A stretch of DNA of 64,000 nucleotides from JBPRGH01 sp051418055. Lineage in GTDB: Bacteria; Bacteroidota; Bacteroidia; Cytophagales; Cyclobacteriaceae. Every line of letters starts with the position of its first letter. Positions within the stretch are counted from its first letter, which is position 1. A program made the translations under genes and the position numbers. The stretch spans positions 32,065 to 96,064 of the forward strand of contig JBPRGH010000141.1 in the NCBI GenBank assembly GCA_051418055.1. The letters are read 5' to 3'. Shown here in pieces: positions 45,624 through 54,483 of the stretch. The notes under the pieces are model-generated. The model did no database searches and had not been told where the DNA came from. It worked only from the letters and a program-made list of their open reading frames with translations.

Positions 45624-46055
45624 ATGAATTTTCTGCTTCACTTTCACAGCGGATGGCGCTGGGTTGTACTTATAACCTTAATTTATGCTGTAATAAATGC
45701 ATTTACCAATAAGAGTAATAATTGGGAGAAAGCCGGTAAAAAACCATCTTTATTTGCTCTTATAGCTGTTCATTTGCAGTTTGTGCTAGGATTGGTCCTT
45801 TACTTTTTAAGTCCCAAAGTAGTATTTAGCGGAGCAGCTATGAAGGATGCAATATTGCGTTTTTACCTGGTGGAGCATTCCTTTTTAATGCTAATTGCTG
45901 TTATCCTTATCACCATAGGTTACAGCAAGGCAAAGCGTCAGGAGGATGATTATAAAAGCTTCCGAAGTATACGCATTTTCTATCTAATAGGATTATTCCT
46001 GATCCTTCTCGGTATTCCCTGGCCGTGGCAGGATATGGGTGCCAGCTGGTTTTAA
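45624..46055 (+). CDS. Four-helix integral membrane protein
   Basis: 143 residues with about four transmembrane helices (roughly 10-26, 45-65, 83-103, 115-135). Conserved-looking histidines lie in LLHFHSGWRW, AVHLQF and VEHSFLM, one per helix start. Such spacing is seen in heme-binding membrane proteins, and homologs are sometimes labelled cytochrome b-like. Heme binding is inference. Confidence 0.6.
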   Translation: MNFLLHFHSGWRWVVLITLIYAVINAFTNKSNNWEKAGKKPSLFALIAVHLQFVLGLVLYFLSPKVVFSGAAMKDAILRFYLVEHSFLMLIAVILITIGYSKAKRQEDDYKSFRSIRIFYLIGLFLILLGIPWPWQDMGASWF

Positions 46056-46067
46056 AGAAAAATTAAT

Positions 46068-46547
46068 TTGATTTCTCAAAACGATAATAAATTAAGGGAT
46101 CAGCTGATAAAGCATGTAAAGGGCGGGGAGGCTTTTATGCCGATCACCGAAATGCTTAAGAAAATCACTTTTAATAAGCTGGGTTTTAAACCTGATGGCC
46201 TTCCTTATTCATTCTATCAGCAGTTTTATCATCTGAGATTCGCACAGTACGATATTCTGGAGTTTTCCAGAAATCCGGATTATAAGGGGTTTAGTTGGCC
46301 AGATGACTATTGGCCGGAAAAAACTGCACCTGAAAATGAGAAGGAATGGGATGATTTAGTTACTGATTATTTTAAAGAACGTGAGGAATTTTGCTCCTTG
46401 TTGTCTGACGATAAAAATGATCTTTTTAAGCCATTTCCGCACGGTTCCGGACAAACTTTACTAAGGGAGGCGCTTCTGATAATAGAACATTCATCTTACC
46501 ATACCGGCCAATTGCTGGTTATTCTAAGGTTACTAAAATTACATTAG
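46068..46547 (+). CDS. DinB-like protein
   Basis: 159 residues from a TTG start. HLRFAQYDILEF and IIEHSSYHTGQLLVILRLL near the C-terminus carry DinB-type histidine ligands. It follows the membrane protein gene by 12 bases and is probably co-transcribed. The substrate is unknown. Confidence 0.75.
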   Translation: MISQNDNKLRDQLIKHVKGGEAFMPITEMLKKITFNKLGFKPDGLPYSFYQQFYHLRFAQYDILEFSRNPDYKGFSWPDDYWPEKTAPENEKEWDDLVTDYFKEREEFCSLLSDDKNDLFKPFPHGSGQTLLREALLIIEHSSYHTGQLLVILRLLKLH

Positions 46548-46554
46548 AAATATA

Positions 46555-47049
46555 TTAATCTTCATAAGGTATTACACTTATATCACCACTTCTTTCAAGC
46601 CTTGCTGCCTTTACTTTCTTAACATCCAGTACCTGTCCGTTTAACCGCAATGCCTCGTGAAGGTCTTCATGGCTGATGTTTTTCTCATCCATTACATGCC
46701 ATTGGATTTCACCCTCTCTTATTAACTCCTGATGACGTCCCTTGACACGTGTTCCAAACCAGTCATATTTCCATGCTATGACGCCCATAGCCCGATGCAT
46801 CAACACCAGGACAGTAGCAGCAAGGATTGTTAAAAAGAAAGGTGAATTTCCTGTTATAGCCCTGCTCAGTATAGATCCAAGCATAATCCCCATCACAATA
46901 TCAAAAGCGGAATGTTTTCCAAAAATCCTTTTGTTACTAATCCTGACAAGAAATATGGCTACAAGAAAAATAATGAAAGCACGAATGGATATCTGCCACC
47001 ACTCCATATGATGTTGTGTTCCTATTATTTGATTACTCAGCTCTTCCAT
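46555..47049 (-). CDS. DUF421 (YetF-like) membrane protein
   Basis: 164 residues from the ATG at 47049. A longer reading would run through the tRNA-Leu gene and its terminator, so it is rejected. Two or three N-terminal transmembrane helices, LVRISNKRIFGKHSAFDIVMGIMLGSILSRAI, then a cytoplasmic domain with GELIREGEI-like strand (HQELIREGEIQWHVM). The role of the family is unclear. Confidence 0.88.
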   Translation of the reverse strand: MEELSNQIIGTQHHMEWWQISIRAFIIFLVAIFLVRISNKRIFGKHSAFDIVMGIMLGSILSRAITGNSPFFLTILAATVLVLMHRAMGVIAWKYDWFGTRVKGRHQELIREGEIQWHVMDEKNISHEDLHEALRLNGQVLDVKKVKAARLERSGDISVIPYED

Positions 47050-47145
47050 TTTGTTTAAATCATTTTTATCTACTGATATGAGTAACAAAAAAAACTGAGG
47101 GTTATGTTTAAATGTGTGATCGTTAGGAGGTAAGGTATAATAAAA

Positions 47146-47172
47146 AAAGCTTATCAGAAATTGATAAGCTTT
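47146..47172 (-). terminator. Terminator of tRNA-Leu(CAG)
   Basis: AAAGCTTATCA and TGATAAGCTTT pair perfectly around a 5-base loop, followed on the minus strand by a T-run. It begins about seven bases after the tRNA 3' end. Confidence 0.85.
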
Positions 47173-47178
47173 AAAAAG

Positions 47179-47260
47179 TGCGCATGAAAGGAGTCGAACC
47201 TTCACGCCCGAAGGCACTGCCACCTGAAGACAGCGTGTATACCAATTTCACCACATGCGC
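47179..47260 (-). tRNA. tRNA-Leu (anticodon CAG)
   Basis: Read on the minus strand: acceptor GCGCATG pairs with CATGCGC, D region TGGTGAAATTGGTA, anticodon stem CTGTC/GGCAG with loop TTCAGGT, a long class II variable arm, and T loop GGTTCGACTCC. The discriminator base is A and CCA is not encoded. It reads CUG codons. Confidence 0.93.
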
Positions 47261-47380
47261 AGCCCATGGTTATTTCAACAAATTTAAAAACACTTATATA
47301 TCATCCAAAAATTCTGTAAAAAGAAAATTTTGTAAGGGCGGTGTAGTTGGAAATAGCACAAACTAGCTTTCCTGTTGATC

Positions 47381-49582
47381 CTAAAAAAGCACTTCCTTAA
47401 AATCAATTTCTTCCCCTGCCAAAATATAGATCTTATTCTTAAGGCTGGAAGTGTTTTTATGGAGGTTGAGGTAATAATCCGGATAATCATCTCCAGGTTC
47501 TTTCAGGCCCATAATTACCAGATCTGTATGTTGGCTTGAGGAGGCTTGTATTTCAGGAAATTTTCTTCCCATAGAAATGATTACCTCATATTTTGCATCT
47601 GACCGCATTTCATCCATCATCTCTTCAAGATTTTCTTCAGCATCTCTGGCGGCGGATTCATTTGGTACGACCATTTTAATTGTCAATTTTGCATCTCTCC
47701 ATTCAAGGCTTCTTTTTAACAGGTGTGCCATTATTATCATTAATGCACCGTTTTGTTTTAACCCACCCCACCACAGATCAATGCTTTTTTTAGCTGTTTT
47801 TTCATAATCTTCTTCAGTATCAATAATTATGATATTCCGCTGCGCCTGAAAGAAATAGGCGAGCATATCACAGTAATCATTTAAATGGCTTTCAACTTTT
47901 GTGTCTCCAAGGATTATTGTGTTTGGTACCAGGGATCCAAGCCCATAGTAATTTACCATTGTTTTAGCTCCGGCAAATGGATTTGCTGCGGGTATTATTC
48001 TTACGAGGCTTTGAATGCCACTCTTAATTAGGAATTCGCGTGTATTACGCTCCAGCTCGATCAACCTTTTCTTATTAATATTTTCTTCAGTAAGAACTGT
48101 TGCCACAGTCAGCAGTGTTTTATTCTGTAAGAACGCATTGGCCATTGCAATTAAATACCAGCGGCTTTTCGGCGCACCTGAAAATACTAAAAAGTGCGGA
48201 CGCCAGTTTTTAGGCTCCGCCACCTCACTAAGGCGGATAAGGCTGGAACGAATAAGACTAAGCAGTATTCCCTGTTTTACGCCACCCCATGTTTTTTTCA
48301 GGTTCCTGTGCTTAAGCCAAAAGAAAATAATGGAAATAAATATACCTGCTGTTATTGTAGCTAGAGGATTAATTAAAATCATAGCGCCAATACAACCGGC
48401 AGCACCAAGTAATGAGAAGAACCAATGGACTTTAAATTTAGGTCTGAAAGAAGGAGATTTGATAATATTTTCAACTCCAGCAGAAATATTTAGTACTCCA
48501 TAAGCAGTCAGGAAAAACATTGTCAGTACCGGAGCTATTACATTCAGGTCACCCATTAAAACAGCTGCAACTGTAAAAACTAAAGTGAATAAGGTGCCAT
48601 AGCGGGGAAGGTTTTCCTTTCCGCTTCCTTTGCCCAGCCATGCCATGGCCCGCGGCAGCACACCATCGCGTGCAAGAGCCTGTAATACCCGCGGTGCGGC
48701 AAGGGTACTCCCAAGTGCGCTAGAAAGTGTGGCTCCCCAGACACCTATTAAAATCGCATCTCCCCAAAAAGCTATTTGCCGCATTATCAGCGGGTCCTCT
48801 ACCAGGCTTTGTGCATCAGCGCTCATAGCCAGTATCACAGGGAGTGCCATATAGATAACATATCCTACAGCCACAGCCATAAATGTACCTTTGGGAATGG
48901 ATTTTCCTGGATTTTTCAGGTCACCGGACATATTTACCCCTACATCAATACCGGTAACAGCTGGAAAGAAAACAGCAAAAACTACCCAGAAAGGAACTGC
49001 ATTTTCCGATGGAACTCCCCACATCTCTACTTTTGTAGGCTCAATAGGGCTTCCAAAAACCAGTGAAATCAAGGAAATACCAATTGCAGCCAAAATAAAA
49101 TACTGAACTTTACTGGCTGCCTTGGCAGAAATCAAGGCAACTCCTGCTACAGCAAAAATGGCTGTAAGGGCTACCAGTTTTTCATTGAGCTGCGGAAATA
49201 TACTGATTATACTTTCAGCAAAACCAACCGTGTACATTGCAACCGATAACGCCTGCGCCAGATATAGAGAGATACCAACAGCACCGCCGCTTTCAATACC
49301 AAGCGAACGGCTTATCATATAATAAGCGCCACCTATTTTCACGCGCTGGTCAGTTGCGATGGCTGCCAGGGAAAGGGAAGTAAGAAAAGTTATGGATGTG
49401 GCAAGGGTTACAATAATAAGACTGCCCAGCAACCCTACATTACCTACTACCCAGCCAAAGCGCAGGTACATGATAACTCCCAAGATAGTGAGTATAGAAG
49501 GTGTAAAAACACCGGCAAAAGTGCTTAATCCTGAAGAACTTTCGGGACTAACTTTCTTTTTCTGTTTCTTATTATCCTCCAA
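47381..49582 (-). CDS. SLC12-type cation-chloride / amino acid permease
   Basis: 733 residues. The N-terminal 430 hold about 12 transmembrane helices of the APC superfamily, opening with FAGVFTPSILTILGVIMYLR, the hallmark of Na-K-Cl cotransporter-like proteins. The soluble C-terminal 280 residues (VFSGAPKSRWYLIAMANAF, later VIMGLKEPGDDYPDYY) match the SLC12 cytoplasmic regulatory domain. The transported ion is unknown. It lies between the two tRNA-Leu genes on the same strand. Confidence 0.88.
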   Translation of the reverse strand: MEDNKKQKKKVSPESSSGLSTFAGVFTPSILTILGVIMYLRFGWVVGNVGLLGSLIIVTLATSITFLTSLSLAAIATDQRVKIGGAYYMISRSLGIESGGAVGISLYLAQALSVAMYTVGFAESIISIFPQLNEKLVALTAIFAVAGVALISAKAASKVQYFILAAIGISLISLVFGSPIEPTKVEMWGVPSENAVPFWVVFAVFFPAVTGIDVGVNMSGDLKNPGKSIPKGTFMAVAVGYVIYMALPVILAMSADAQSLVEDPLIMRQIAFWGDAILIGVWGATLSSALGSTLAAPRVLQALARDGVLPRAMAWLGKGSGKENLPRYGTLFTLVFTVAAVLMGDLNVIAPVLTMFFLTAYGVLNISAGVENIIKSPSFRPKFKVHWFFSLLGAAGCIGAMILINPLATITAGIFISIIFFWLKHRNLKKTWGGVKQGILLSLIRSSLIRLSEVAEPKNWRPHFLVFSGAPKSRWYLIAMANAFLQNKTLLTVATVLTEENINKKRLIELERNTREFLIKSGIQSLVRIIPAANPFAGAKTMVNYYGLGSLVPNTIILGDTKVESHLNDYCDMLAYFFQAQRNIIIIDTEEDYEKTAKKSIDLWWGGLKQNGALMIIMAHLLKRSLEWRDAKLTIKMVVPNESAARDAEENLEEMMDEMRSDAKYEVIISMGRKFPEIQASSSQHTDLVIMGLKEPGDDYPDYYLNLHKNTSSLKNKIYILAGEEIDFKEVLF

Positions 49583-49936
49583 AAGAAATTAAGGCTAAGC
49601 CTGAAGATAGAGAAAAGATGTTGATATGTAGCAGAGAATAAAAGTCAATTTTTCAATCATCTTCCGTTATATTTATTGAGATAAAATTAATGTTGAAAGT
49701 GCTGGAAATAATTCTTACTTCAAAAACATTTTTATTAACACTATATAAATTCCAATGTTTTGATGATTCTGTATATTGAACTATAAATAATAAGTTAAAT
49801 CGTCTTCGTTTGAGCGTAGCGGTAACGAGGATGTAATGGGATTTGTGTTTGTATTGTAACGCAAAAAATAAAATTTAAAAAAAATAATTCTTCAAACCAC
49901 TCCAGAAGACTGGCGAAAAATCAAGAAGTTGAAAAT
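49583..49936. other. Intergenic region upstream of the SLC12 gene
   Basis: About 350 bases without a gene. One imperfect hairpin lies at 49803-49831 (TCTTCGTT and AACGAGGA arms around GAGCGTAGCGG), which looks like a small REP-type element. Nothing else is recognised. Confidence 0.4.
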
Positions 49937-49969
49937 AAAAAAGCTTACCGAGTTGATAAGCTTTTTTAG
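49937..49969 (-). terminator. Duplicate tRNA terminator hairpin
   Basis: AAGCTTACC-GAGT-TGATAAGCTT is the same hairpin as the one at 50089-50116 with one substitution. It has no complete tRNA upstream of it on the minus strand. Confidence 0.7.
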
Positions 49970-50053
49970 TGCGCACGAGTGGATTATTCGTACGCACAGG
50001 TCATGCCGCACATCCCCTCATGAACCTCCTGGGTCGGTTTCGAACCACCACAC
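49970..50053 (-). pseudogene. Broken duplicate of tRNA-Leu 3' end
   Basis: GTGCGCACGAGTGGATT (49969-49985) and TTCGAACCACCACAC (50039-50053) match, in order, the 3' acceptor and T arm of the tRNA-Leu at 50120-50202. They are separated here by about 53 bases that include copy B of a dispersed repeat. The D arm, anticodon arm and 5' acceptor are missing. With the adjacent terminator this is a direct duplicate at a 150-base distance. Confidence 0.75.
49997..50029. repeat. Dispersed repeat copy B (CATGCCGCACA)
   Basis: CAGGTCATGCCGCACATCCC followed by CTCATGAACCTCC resembles the segment at 36486-36517. It interrupts the tRNA-Leu remnant. Confidence 0.65.
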
Positions 50054-50088
50054 TTAAGGTTAATGGAAAATAATATTACTAAAATAAT

Positions 50089-50116
50089 AAAAGCTTACCG
50101 ACTTGATAAGCTTTTT
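50089..50116 (-). terminator. Terminator of tRNA-Leu(GAG)
   Basis: AAAAGCTTACC-GACT-TGATAAGCTTTT hairpin directly after the tRNA on the minus strand, followed by a T-run. Confidence 0.8.
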
Positions 50117-50119
50117 TTG

Positions 50120-50202
50120 TGCGCACGAGTGGATTCGAACCACCACACCAATAAGGCACCACCCCCTCAAGATGGCGTGTCTACCAGTTTCACCACGTGC
50201 GC
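50120..50202 (-). tRNA. tRNA-Leu (anticodon GAG)
   Basis: Minus strand: acceptor GCGCACG pairs with CGTGCGC, D region TGGTGAAACTGGTAGA, anticodon stem CCATC/GGTGG with loop TTGAGGG, a class II variable arm, T loop GGTTCGAATCC, discriminator A. CCA is not encoded. It reads CUC/CUU codons. Confidence 0.94.
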
Positions 50203-50277
50203 ATAATGAATTGCAAAGGTATTAAGGAAATTTTAAATCTAACAAATTACCATTCCTATAAATTCCACCGCATTTTC

Positions 50278-50312
50278 TAATATCTCACATCTCATATCTA
50301 AAATCTTTATCT
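50278..50312. repeat. Period-7 array (TAATATC family)
   Basis: TAATATC-TCACATC-TCATATC-TAAAATC-TTTATCT, ending on the stop codon of the minus-strand egtD gene. Confidence 0.8.
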
Positions 50313-51264
50313 ATTTCTTCCTCCATAGTGAATCGGTAAAAAAGCGGTTTTCATCCATATAATTCTCTATAATTTCAAAATTTGATTCATGGGCTAATTT
50401 ATTAATCATCTTTTTATCAAATTTTTGAGAGATTTCAGTATGTATAGTTTCCCAGGCATCAAAAGCAATCTCTTCATCAGCAATAGTTACTTTTTGATCT
50501 GTTTTACTTAAAAGATAACTTCGGTTTTGGCCGGATTCAGGATTATACATGGAGTAATGCATATAATTTGAAATAACAAAATTGGCCCCGAGCTCTCTAT
50601 TAATACGTTCCAGCAAATTAAGGTTAAATTCACGGGTAACCCCCGCATCATCATCATATGCTTTTTTAATAACGAGAGGGTGCTTTTTGAGATCAAAACC
50701 AATTAAAAGCATATCCCCCTTATTTAAAGTTTCAGAAAGTTCATTTAAAAAAGAATTGGTAGTTTTTTCATCAAAGTTACCGATGTTAGAGCCAAGGAAA
50801 AGGACCACCTTCTTTTTGTTGCCACCATATTGGCTCACCTCCTTAATTGCCTTAAAATATTCTTTTGGTATACCTTTTACTTTTAGCTCCGGAAAGCTAT
50901 TGTGGAGAGATTCCTCCAGTTCATTAAGTACGTTTGAAGAAATATCAATTGGATAATAAGTAAAATTAGTTTTCTCATGTAAAAAATATTCCAGCAGCAC
51001 TTTAGTTTTCGTCCCATCACCTGCTCCCAATTCAATAAGGTCAAAGCCTTTGTCATACCCTCCGGGAGGAATGAATTGCTTTAAGAGCTCCTGGCGATAA
51101 TGTTTAAAAATAGCATACTCACTCCGGGTAAGATAATATTCCGGAAGTGCCATGATTTTTTGAAATATCTTATCTCCTTTGGCATCATAAAAATATTTGC
51201 TCGAAAGGCGTTTCGGAGATGACATCAGCCCTTGCAGGACATCCTTCAAAAATTGTTCTTTCAT
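50311..51264 (-). CDS. egtD: L-histidine N-alpha-methyltransferase
   Basis: 317 residues. SAM motif LIELGAGDGTKTKVLLEYF near 76-94; SSKYFYDAKGDKIFQKIMALPEYY near 20-40 and VLFLGSNIGNF near 148-158 are characteristic of EgtD (DUF2260). It trimethylates histidine to hercynine with SAM, the first step of ergothioneine synthesis. It lies six bases after egtB. Confidence 0.93.
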   Translation of the reverse strand: MKEQFLKDVLQGLMSSPKRLSSKYFYDAKGDKIFQKIMALPEYYLTRSEYAIFKHYRQELLKQFIPPGGYDKGFDLIELGAGDGTKTKVLLEYFLHEKTNFTYYPIDISSNVLNELEESLHNSFPELKVKGIPKEYFKAIKEVSQYGGNKKKVVLFLGSNIGNFDEKTTNSFLNELSETLNKGDMLLIGFDLKKHPLVIKKAYDDDAGVTREFNLNLLERINRELGANFVISNYMHYSMYNPESGQNRSYLLSKTDQKVTIADEEIAFDAWETIHTEISQKFDKKMINKLAHESNFEIIENYMDENRFFTDSLWRKK

Positions 51265-51270
51265 TAACTT

Positions 51271-52518
51271 TTAAATATGGTTGGCCAGCCTGAATCCGGA
51301 AAACATCCAGCGTAAATTAGGGTGAAAAAAATTTCTGTATGTCAGGCGGATATGATTGGCAGCAGTCGCGCATGAGCCACCCCGAAGCACCATCTGGTTA
51401 ATCATAAATTTGCCATTATATTCTCCAATCGCACCTTCCGGGGTTTTATAACCCGGATAAGGAAGATAAGCACTGTTAGTCCATTCCCAGGCATCTCCAA
51501 AAAATTGAGTATTATTATCTTTTACAGCCACAGGCTCAAAATTTTTACTCTCTATAAAATTGCTGTTTTCAAGCTGACCATATTGAGCTGCTGCCACTTC
51601 CCATTCAAATTCTGTAGGTAATCTTTTGCCACTCCATTTGGCAAATGCATCAGCTTCATACATACTTATATGGGTTACCGGGGCTTTCGGGTCTACAGGT
51701 TTTAATCCTCCCCTCAGCGCATATCGATGCCATATCCCGTCAATTTTATGCCAGTGTAGAGGTGAGTTAATATTATTTTCTTTTACCCACTCAAAGGCTT
51801 CCATAAACCAGAGCCTGAAATCCTCATACCCACCATCTTCCATAAAAGCAACGTACTCTTCATTGGTGATAAGTCGGTTCATTATCTCAAATTCCTGTAG
51901 GAATACCTTATGCCTTCCCAGTTCATTATCAAAATGAAAGCCTTCACCGGTATGTCCGATTTGATAGGTGCCCTCCTCCACACAAAAATATTCATCGGTA
52001 TGATTGACTGGTGAGGGAGTATAATCTATTGGAAGATATTCGGGAAAAAGAGGGTTGTTGCCCAGGATATACTTTAGATCATATACGAGAAGTTCCTGAT
52101 GCTGCTGCTCATGATTTAAGCCTGTTTCAATCAGATGGTTTAATTTATCATCCAGGTCATTGTCTAAAAATTCATTCATTGCCTCATCGACATGCTGCCT
52201 GTAGTTTAGAATATCATCAACGGAAGGGCGTGTCATAAAACCGCGAGTAGGTCTTTCTATCCTTTCTCCGGCTGTTTCGTAATAGCTGTTGAACATATAG
52301 CTATACTGGGGATGAAAAACTTTATAATTCTCAACATATTCTTCAAGTATAAATTTTTCATAGAACCATGTAGTATGTGCAAGGTGCCATTTTGGAGGAC
52401 TTACCTCTTCCGTTGGCTGCACAACCATATCTTCCGTTACCAGAGGTTCTGTTAGTTCTTGGGTTTGTTGGCGTATCTGATTAAATCGTTTTTTTAATGA
52501 TGTTTCGGTGGTAAGCAT
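51271..52518 (-). CDS. egtB: Ergothioneine biosynthesis protein EgtB
   Basis: 415 residues. A DinB-type N-terminal domain supplies the probable iron ligands His48 (WHLAHTTWF), His136 and His140 (NHEQQHQELL). The C-terminal FGE-sulfatase domain (EWEVAAAQYG, VLRGGSCATAANHIRLTYRNF, GFRLA) is complete. EgtB is a non-heme iron sulfoxide synthase joining hercynine to a thiol donor. No egtA, egtC or egtE gene is nearby. Confidence 0.93.
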   Translation of the reverse strand: MLTTETSLKKRFNQIRQQTQELTEPLVTEDMVVQPTEEVSPPKWHLAHTTWFYEKFILEEYVENYKVFHPQYSYMFNSYYETAGERIERPTRGFMTRPSVDDILNYRQHVDEAMNEFLDNDLDDKLNHLIETGLNHEQQHQELLVYDLKYILGNNPLFPEYLPIDYTPSPVNHTDEYFCVEEGTYQIGHTGEGFHFDNELGRHKVFLQEFEIMNRLITNEEYVAFMEDGGYEDFRLWFMEAFEWVKENNINSPLHWHKIDGIWHRYALRGGLKPVDPKAPVTHISMYEADAFAKWSGKRLPTEFEWEVAAAQYGQLENSNFIESKNFEPVAVKDNNTQFFGDAWEWTNSAYLPYPGYKTPEGAIGEYNGKFMINQMVLRGGSCATAANHIRLTYRNFFHPNLRWMFSGFRLANHI

Positions 52519-52744
52519 AAAAAAGCTTTTGGTAATACTTTAAAGTTAATGATAATGATGTGGCAGATGAAGTAAAAACAGCCTTTTATGCCTAATTGTT
52601 TTTTAAAATGATTTTACAATTTATAAGCATGAGTTTATCAGCTTAAACAATAAATTTACCTTTTGTGTATAATTAAGCGCTATCTGGGAATGATTTATTA
52701 GATTTGGTGTTTATCTAAATGTTGAATATTATTATTATACATAT

Positions 52745-54373
52745 ATGAGATACATTAAAATTTTGCCAGCCTTTGTGGCTCTTTTGCTATTGAATATCAC
52801 AGCTTTTGCTCAGGCACAGGAAACAGGTGATATAATGAAAAAATGGTATATCCTTGATCCTGAGACAGATAAAGTGCAGGGAATGAGTGTTGAAAAAACA
52901 TATAGCTCATTATTGAAAGATAAGCCATCGAAAACTGTAGTAGTTGCAGTGATTGATTCGGGAGTTGATATCTTTCATGAAGACCTGGAAGGAAATATTT
53001 GGGTTAATGAGGATGAAATCCCCGAAAATGGAATTGATGATGACAATAATGGTTATGTGGATGATGTCTATGGCTGGAGCTTTATAGGTGGTGCTGAAGG
53101 TAATATTAATAAAGATACCTATGAGCTGACTCGCGAATACGTAAGGCTAAAAGCCAAATATGAAGGTGAGGATGCCAAAAAATTAAAAAGAAAAAATAAA
53201 GAAGAATACAACTACTGGCTTGCAGTAAAAGAGGATTTTGAAAGTACGCGTCAGCAGGCTGAGCAGCAGTATGTTTTCTACAAAAGCCTTCAGGAAAATG
53301 TGATCAGGTACAACAGGTTGCTTCAGGGTTATTTGGGAGTAGATACTGTTACCTATGATCTTGTACAGGAGCTGAATTCACGCGATACTATTGTTCTTTC
53401 TGCAAAAGGTATGGCTATGATGATCTTTAACAATGCAGGTCAGGATATTAATCTGACGCAGGTGGCAGATGAGCTTCAGGGTGCTGTAGATCATTTCGGC
53501 GGTCAGGTGAATTATGCTTATAACCCTGATTTTGATCCTCGCAGCATTGTGGGTGATGATTATTCTAACTTGTATGAAAAAGGATATGGTAACAATGATG
53601 TCATAGGTCCTGATGCCAGCCATGGTACACATGTTGCCGGTATAATTGCTGCAAATCGTAATAATAAATTAGGAATTAAAGGAGTTGCCGATAATGTTAA
53701 AATAATGGCAATCCGTGCAGTGCCGGATGGTGACGAGCGCGATAAAGATGTTGCCAATGCAATAATTTATGCAGTGGATAATGGAGCTCAGATCATTAAT
53801 ATGAGCTTTGGGAAATCATATTCTCCACATAAAGAAGCTGTTGATAAAGCAGTAAAATATGCTGAAAGTAAAGGAGTTTTACTTGTACATGCAGCAGGAA
53901 ACAGTTCGGAGGATATTGATGAAGCTAAAAATTTCCCGTCACGAAGATTAAATGATAATACTGAATCAAATATTTGGTTGGAAATTGGTGCTTCCTCTTT
54001 TGGCAGTGGCGAAGATTTCGTTGGCAGCTTCAGTAATTTTGGAGATAACACAGTAGATGTTTTTGCTCCCGGCGTGGATATTTACTCAACTGTACCCGGT
54101 GATGGTTACTCATCTTTTAACGGAACAAGTATGGCAGCGCCTTCTACATCCGGAGTTGCAGCCTTGTTAATGTCTTATTTCCCTGACCTGACAGCTACCC
54201 AGGTGAAGGATATTATAAAGCAATCATCGAGAAAATTTGATAACCTGCAGGTATTTATACCGGGAACGGATCAAATAGTAGATTTCTCTGAATTATCTAT
54301 TACCGGAGGTTTGGTAAATGCTTATGAAGCCATAAAGATGGCTGAACAAATGTCTCCCAATAAAAAAGATTAA
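52745..54373 (+). CDS. Secreted S8 (subtilisin-like) serine peptidase
   Basis: 542 residues with a signal peptide (1-24). Catalytic Asp71 (AVIDSGVD), His293 (ASHGTHVAG) and Ser462 (FNGTSMAAP). The Asp-to-His spacing is about 220 residues, far more than the usual few dozen; the insert (about 110-270) is charged and helical. No C-terminal sorting domain for type IX secretion is seen, so it probably stays in the periplasm. A terminator separates it from the TPR gene. Confidence 0.93.
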   Translation: MRYIKILPAFVALLLLNITAFAQAQETGDIMKKWYILDPETDKVQGMSVEKTYSSLLKDKPSKTVVVAVIDSGVDIFHEDLEGNIWVNEDEIPENGIDDDNNGYVDDVYGWSFIGGAEGNINKDTYELTREYVRLKAKYEGEDAKKLKRKNKEEYNYWLAVKEDFESTRQQAEQQYVFYKSLQENVIRYNRLLQGYLGVDTVTYDLVQELNSRDTIVLSAKGMAMMIFNNAGQDINLTQVADELQGAVDHFGGQVNYAYNPDFDPRSIVGDDYSNLYEKGYGNNDVIGPDASHGTHVAGIIAANRNNKLGIKGVADNVKIMAIRAVPDGDERDKDVANAIIYAVDNGAQIINMSFGKSYSPHKEAVDKAVKYAESKGVLLVHAAGNSSEDIDEAKNFPSRRLNDNTESNIWLEIGASSFGSGEDFVGSFSNFGDNTVDVFAPGVDIYSTVPGDGYSSFNGTSMAAPSTSGVAALLMSYFPDLTATQVKDIIKQSSRKFDNLQVFIPGTDQIVDFSELSITGGLVNAYEAIKMAEQMSPNKKD

Positions 54374-54396
54374 AGAATAGAATTATCTTACATATG

Positions 54397-54424
54397 AAAA
54401 AGGTCTTCGAAAGGAGACCTTTTT
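54397..54424 (+). terminator. Terminator after S8 peptidase
   Basis: AAAAAGGTCT and AGACCTTTTT pair perfectly around an 8-base loop. Confidence 0.92.
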
Positions 54425-54483
54425 CTTTTATATTGCTGTCGGTTTTTTTCTTATTTTTATCGCTTGTTAAATAACATTAGGTA

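Noticed and set aside
47050..47223. N-terminal extension of the DUF421 gene
   Set aside because: It would cross the tRNA-Leu gene and terminator; the ATG at 47049 gives the normal family start.
47178..47366. 62-codon open frame starting in tRNA-Leu
   Set aside because: It reads through a tRNA gene on the opposite strand; no homology is recognised.
48015..48503. 162-codon open frame on the plus strand
   Set aside because: Antisense to the SLC12-type transporter; residue composition is that of a shadow frame (Ser/Ile/Arg-rich, no domain).
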